Shown here in pieces: positions 19,495 to 22,742 of a stretch of 22,742 nt of DNA (positions are counted from its first letter, which is position 1; the number at the start of each line of letters is the position of its first letter). Both the position numbers and the translations under genes were made by a program. The notes beneath the pieces are model-generated. The model ran no database searches. It was not told the origin of the DNA and saw only the letters and a program-made list of their open reading frames with translations. Source of the DNA: Physocladia obscura (Eukaryota; Chytridiomycota; Chytridiomycetes; Chytridiales; Chytriomycetaceae); the NCBI GenBank assembly GCA_027596945.1, contig JADGJH010000013.1:23054-45795 (forward strand), given 5' to 3'.

Positions 19495-22400
19495 TTATAG
19501 ATGTAGGTGGCCCTGAGTTGAGCCATGATGTAATTTTGATTGTTTTTTGTTCTCTACATTTTTAATATGTTTTCCAGCACTACTGGTTTTCTGCAAAGGA
19601 GAAAGTTTGTCTATTTCTGCCTGTTTGTTAGTTTGTGTGTTTACAGTTTTGGTGGTTCTCTGCACTGCTGATCTGCACTTTCCAGGTTCAGACATCTCTT
19701 CTGTTGGTCCTTCTTGCACCATGTTGTTGCCACTTTCCCTTTGTATTATTTCATATTCAATTCTTTGCACTTCAAGTTTTCTGCAAATACATACATTGCT
19801 ACTACTGCTGCCACTGTTACCATGCATTGTGCATACTGTCGTAGTGAGGTATCTATTGTTTGTGCTGTTTGCAATAGAGTGTTCAGCAGTCATTATTTTA
19901 TTTGCTGTTTTTTTCCATTCATTTTACCTTTTCCTTTGCCATCTGTGGCTCCTCCCAGTGTTGAGATTGACTGATGTAATGTTGTGCGACTGTTTAGTTG
20001 ATTTTTTTTTTTGCTGTTTTGTTTATGTTTACAATCTTGCTTCTGTGGTAGAGTTTGGTATTTGCATTGAGTTGAAGATTTTTTATTTGTTCACACTCAT
20101 CCAGTTTTTTTTGATATTCCACTATTACTCCTGTTGTTCTTCCATTGACTTGTCTGACAAGTAGTTGGAGCGTTCTGTCATATTCTTATTTTATTAGGTT
20201 TGTTGTGTGAGTGAATGTCTTTGTTCCATTTGCTTTTTACCTGTTTCATATCACTATGTTGATTTCTTCCAAAAACTTCTGATGTTGGTGCACCATTAGC
20301 TGGTGTAATGGTTTCAGATGCTTCCCTTTCATCCACATTGGATGTTCTATCAAGATCCTCCATGAGTGTTCCATTTTTTGTGTTTTTCTTAGATACATGG
20401 CTCATCATTTCTGTAGCCTAGGCTGAGATTGGGCAAGTAAAGTTGAAATTTGGAATAAGTCCAAAAAGACCACAATTAAGTTGTTGATTCAACACTGCAT
20501 CATCACTTTGCAATTTTCCAGTTTTGCATTTCTTGATAGAAATTGGTTGAATTGTAGTTACTGCTTGATGTTCCATGTTACTAGCTTCCATATTTTGAAG
20601 TCTTTTATTGTGTAGTTCCATAATGCAAGATTGTTTTTTAATTTTTCTCATGACTGAATTAAGTGATGGTATTGGTCTTGGGAAATTGTCCACAATTTGT
20701 GAGAGATCTGAAGCCATCTGTTGTGTCATGCTAGACATTCTGTTGTGTTTTCCCTCAATTGTTTCAATTACAGTACTTTGTGCATTGGCATTACTGTCCA
20801 GTTCTTCAATTTGCTGCTCCTGTTCAGTCATACTGTTTTCTAGATTGCTGCACCGCTGTTCAAGGCAACTTACCTTCTTTTGAAGTGCCACAATTTCTCC
20901 TTGCAGTCCATCACTTATTGTGGCTTGTATCAGCTGTTAGAGTTGTGAGTTGTTTTGTCTGGTGTTGTTCTTGTCATTTGTCTGCAGATCCATCAAGATA
21001 TTGCATTCATATGTTTCACCAATTGCAGCAGCTTTCCTTGAGATCAGGCAAAGTGGCATGAGCATTTTGCTTCTGTTGCTGCTGTTGGAGTTGCTGCAGC
21101 TATTGATGCCAGTGCTGCTACTATTATTGCCATTATCTTAATTGTTGTAGTAGTTTTCAGTGCCACTACTTTTACTTTGACTTCTGTTGCAACTTGTATT
21201 CATGTTTTCATCTTGTATTGGAATTCTGAATTTAGCACAAGCTACACAAACCTCCTTGGGGTGACGCTACCATTCACCTTCCATCTTTTTGATGTGTGCA
21301 GTGACTGTTTTGAGATCATTTTGTGTAAATCCTCCTGAATCCAGTCCAATAAACCATTTCCATGCATCAACTTCACCAGCTTCAACAACTGGACATGTTT
21401 CAACCACATGGTTACCTTCAAATTTCTGACAAAACATTCTCAGTTCATATTCATTGTTTCTTTTGAAGTATTTTGCATACATTGTGAATTTTTTTTTGTT
21501 GATGGTCACTTTTTTCCCATTAAGTTTTTCGACTTGCTCCCTGCTTTTGACTATGATTTCAAGTAATTGTGGCATACCTTTGGAATTACAGAATTTTATG
21601 TAACGAAATTTGGTTTCCAAAAGAGCTGTGATCCAGTTGCCAATGTTTCTGACACCTTCAACGTCTCTGATGACCAAAGTGGTGGGAGATTTGCGTTTGG
21701 TACACATGTGTACAGTTTCAGTGCCTTCAACGGCATATGCAACAGTCCCACCATAGAGCACCCAGCTAGTTTCCATGAATTTGATTTTTTGAATTTTGTT
21801 TTTGAAATGAACTTCCATTCCTATGTTTGCTGTTTTGTGAGTAAGAGTTTCTTTGTTTGTTTTAGTTTTGGATTTTACCAATGATTTTTAGTTGGTTATT
21901 GTGATATTGTGTAATTGGAATCATTTTTGTGAAGCTGGCGCCTTTTGCAATGTATTTTTCTTTGATTGTCTTTTGTATATATGTGCAGAAGAGGCGTTGC
22001 AAATCACATCAAAGCCAATAATTTTTGCAGTGCTGGCATTTTCTTCAGTAATGTGTTCAAATGGTGGTTGTAATTTAATTCCCTCAGGGTGAGCAGCGCT
22101 GCAAAGCACCTCCATTGTGTTGAATTCACAATTGATGAAGCAGCCTTCAATGGTAGTGCAAATGTCGCCAGTGAGGTTCCATCCTTTGAGAAAGTTTTTG
22201 AGATTAGAGCACATATCTTTCTCTTTTTTGATCCACAAGACTGCAATGAATGCATTGATATCTTCGCGCAAAGTGTACACTATGTGGCTCATTTCCAATT
22301 CGATGATAGGAACAGGTTCCTTTCCTTTGCTGCTGTAGCTAGTGCTAATTTTTTGTTGGTTTGTATATTTATATGCTTGGCATTTTTTGGTATAGCTTTC

Positions 22401-22661
22401 AGTCTTCACTCAATACACTTGGCATTTTCTTTTGGAGAAAATTTTTAAAATTTTTTTTAAATGCCTTGCCATTTTTTGAACACAACATTGTTTGCTTTTC
22501 TCTTTTACTATCTTTATAATTTTGCTAAGATTTTTAGAAAAATTGGCATTACGACAGCTATATTCTTGTTTTAAGCAGTGTTTTTTATTTTGCCTTTCAG
22601 CAGTACCTTTCCAGTATTTTTTTTTTGATATAATGCTCTTATTCTGAGCTGTTGTCTGCAT
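19495..22661 (-). pseudogene. LINE ORF1-like region with long single frame and many stops
   Basis: From ATG at 22661 to TGA at 20178 a single minus-strand frame of 828 codons can be read with seven internal stops (TGA 22410, TGA 21921, TAA 21888, TAG 21267, TAA 21138, TAA 20937, TAG 20418) and no frameshift. It then shifts near 20150 and continues with stops to about 19495, leading into the endonuclease. A basic Cys/Lys-rich start is followed by a section (21881-21267) with a possible RNA-recognition-like fold, a Ser/Asn-rich stretch, and a coiled coil (about 20885-20690; LEQRCSNLENSMTEQEQQI). Basic domain plus coiled coil upstream of an endonuclease is the usual ORF1 layout, so I infer ORF1 of element 3. 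No domain match is certain. The upstream end lies near or beyond the window edge. Confidence 0.55.
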
Positions 22662-22742
22662 ATGATTGTGGAGAAATCAAAAATAGGGATGAAACAGCAG
22701 AAAGTTCAAAGTGGCTAAATGTGAAACAGAATAGAAGGGGTT

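Noticed and set aside
19547..20164. 205-codon hydrophobic plus-strand frame resembling a membrane protein
   Set aside because: It is the complement of Lys/Gln/Asn-rich minus-strand LINE ORF1 sequence. The many Leu, Phe and Cys residues follow from that composition.
8399..22661. Alternative genetic code (TAA/TAG as Gln) to explain the many in-frame stops
   Set aside because: The host genes end at normal TGA and TAA codons at family-expected positions, and the polymerase and LINE frames also contain frameshifts. Pseudogene decay explains the stops better.
1..22742. CRISPR arrays, tRNA or rRNA genes
   Set aside because: I saw no regularly spaced repeats and recognised no tRNA or rRNA sequence. 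I could not run a structure-based search.

Overview
The window is animal nuclear DNA. Its left third (about 490-7370) is a compact pair of spliced host genes on the minus strand. The right two thirds (about 7.9-22.7 kb) is a graveyard of decayed mobile or virus-like DNA. The host genes have very short T-rich introns (mostly 46-94 nt). One encodes SPAG1, a factor for assembling axonemal dynein arms, so the organism most likely has motile cilia. That argues against a nematode despite the small introns and operon-like spacing. An appendicularian or other tunicate, a rotifer, a flatworm or a chaetognath would all fit; I cannot place it further from this sequence.

Host block. A lipin (phosphatidate phosphatase, 7369 or 7259 to 3674) is followed after only 27 nt by SPAG1 (3646 to 493). 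I rebuilt both exon by exon. All splice phases agree, and conserved family motifs run across most exon joins. The spacer is too short for a separate promoter, which suggests one polycistronic transcript resolved by spliced-leader trans-splicing. One lipin intron is GC-AG. Lipin ends in an unusual acidic tail of about 140 residues. A possible 3' exon of a plus-strand gene (to 374) converges on SPAG1, and the two poly(A) signals lie side by side at 396-410.

Boundary. From 7370 to about 7940 there is T-rich non-coding DNA. Two short tandem duplications follow (7940-8027 and 8040-8262), and these may mark the edge of the inserted DNA.

Element 1 (about 8.4-15.1 kb). A plus-strand gene of unknown function with one internal stop (8399-9031) converges on a SIAH/TRAF-like RING protein (9819-9127). 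Upstream of that lies a long minus-strand reading track of about 1,200 codons (13568-9927). It carries, in order, a family-B-like DNA polymerase palm, a superfamily 1 helicase and an HNH nuclease motif, and is broken by at least three nonsense codons and four frameshifts. Two more decayed minus-strand frames (14535-13645 and 15067-14807) probably belong to the same element. No capsid, integrase or transposase is visible, so I cannot assign it to a named family. It is the best candidate here for an undescribed system.

Element 2 (about 15.1-17.7 kb, plus strand) is a 5'-truncated non-LTR retrotransposon: linker, reverse transcriptase and zinc-knuckle tail. Its catalytic FADD has become FADN.

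Element 3 (22.7-17.7 kb, minus strand) is a different non-LTR retrotransposon with a long ORF1 and an APE-type endonuclease, but its reverse transcriptase is missing. Elements 2 and 3 meet tail to tail near 17715 with no poly(A) tract.
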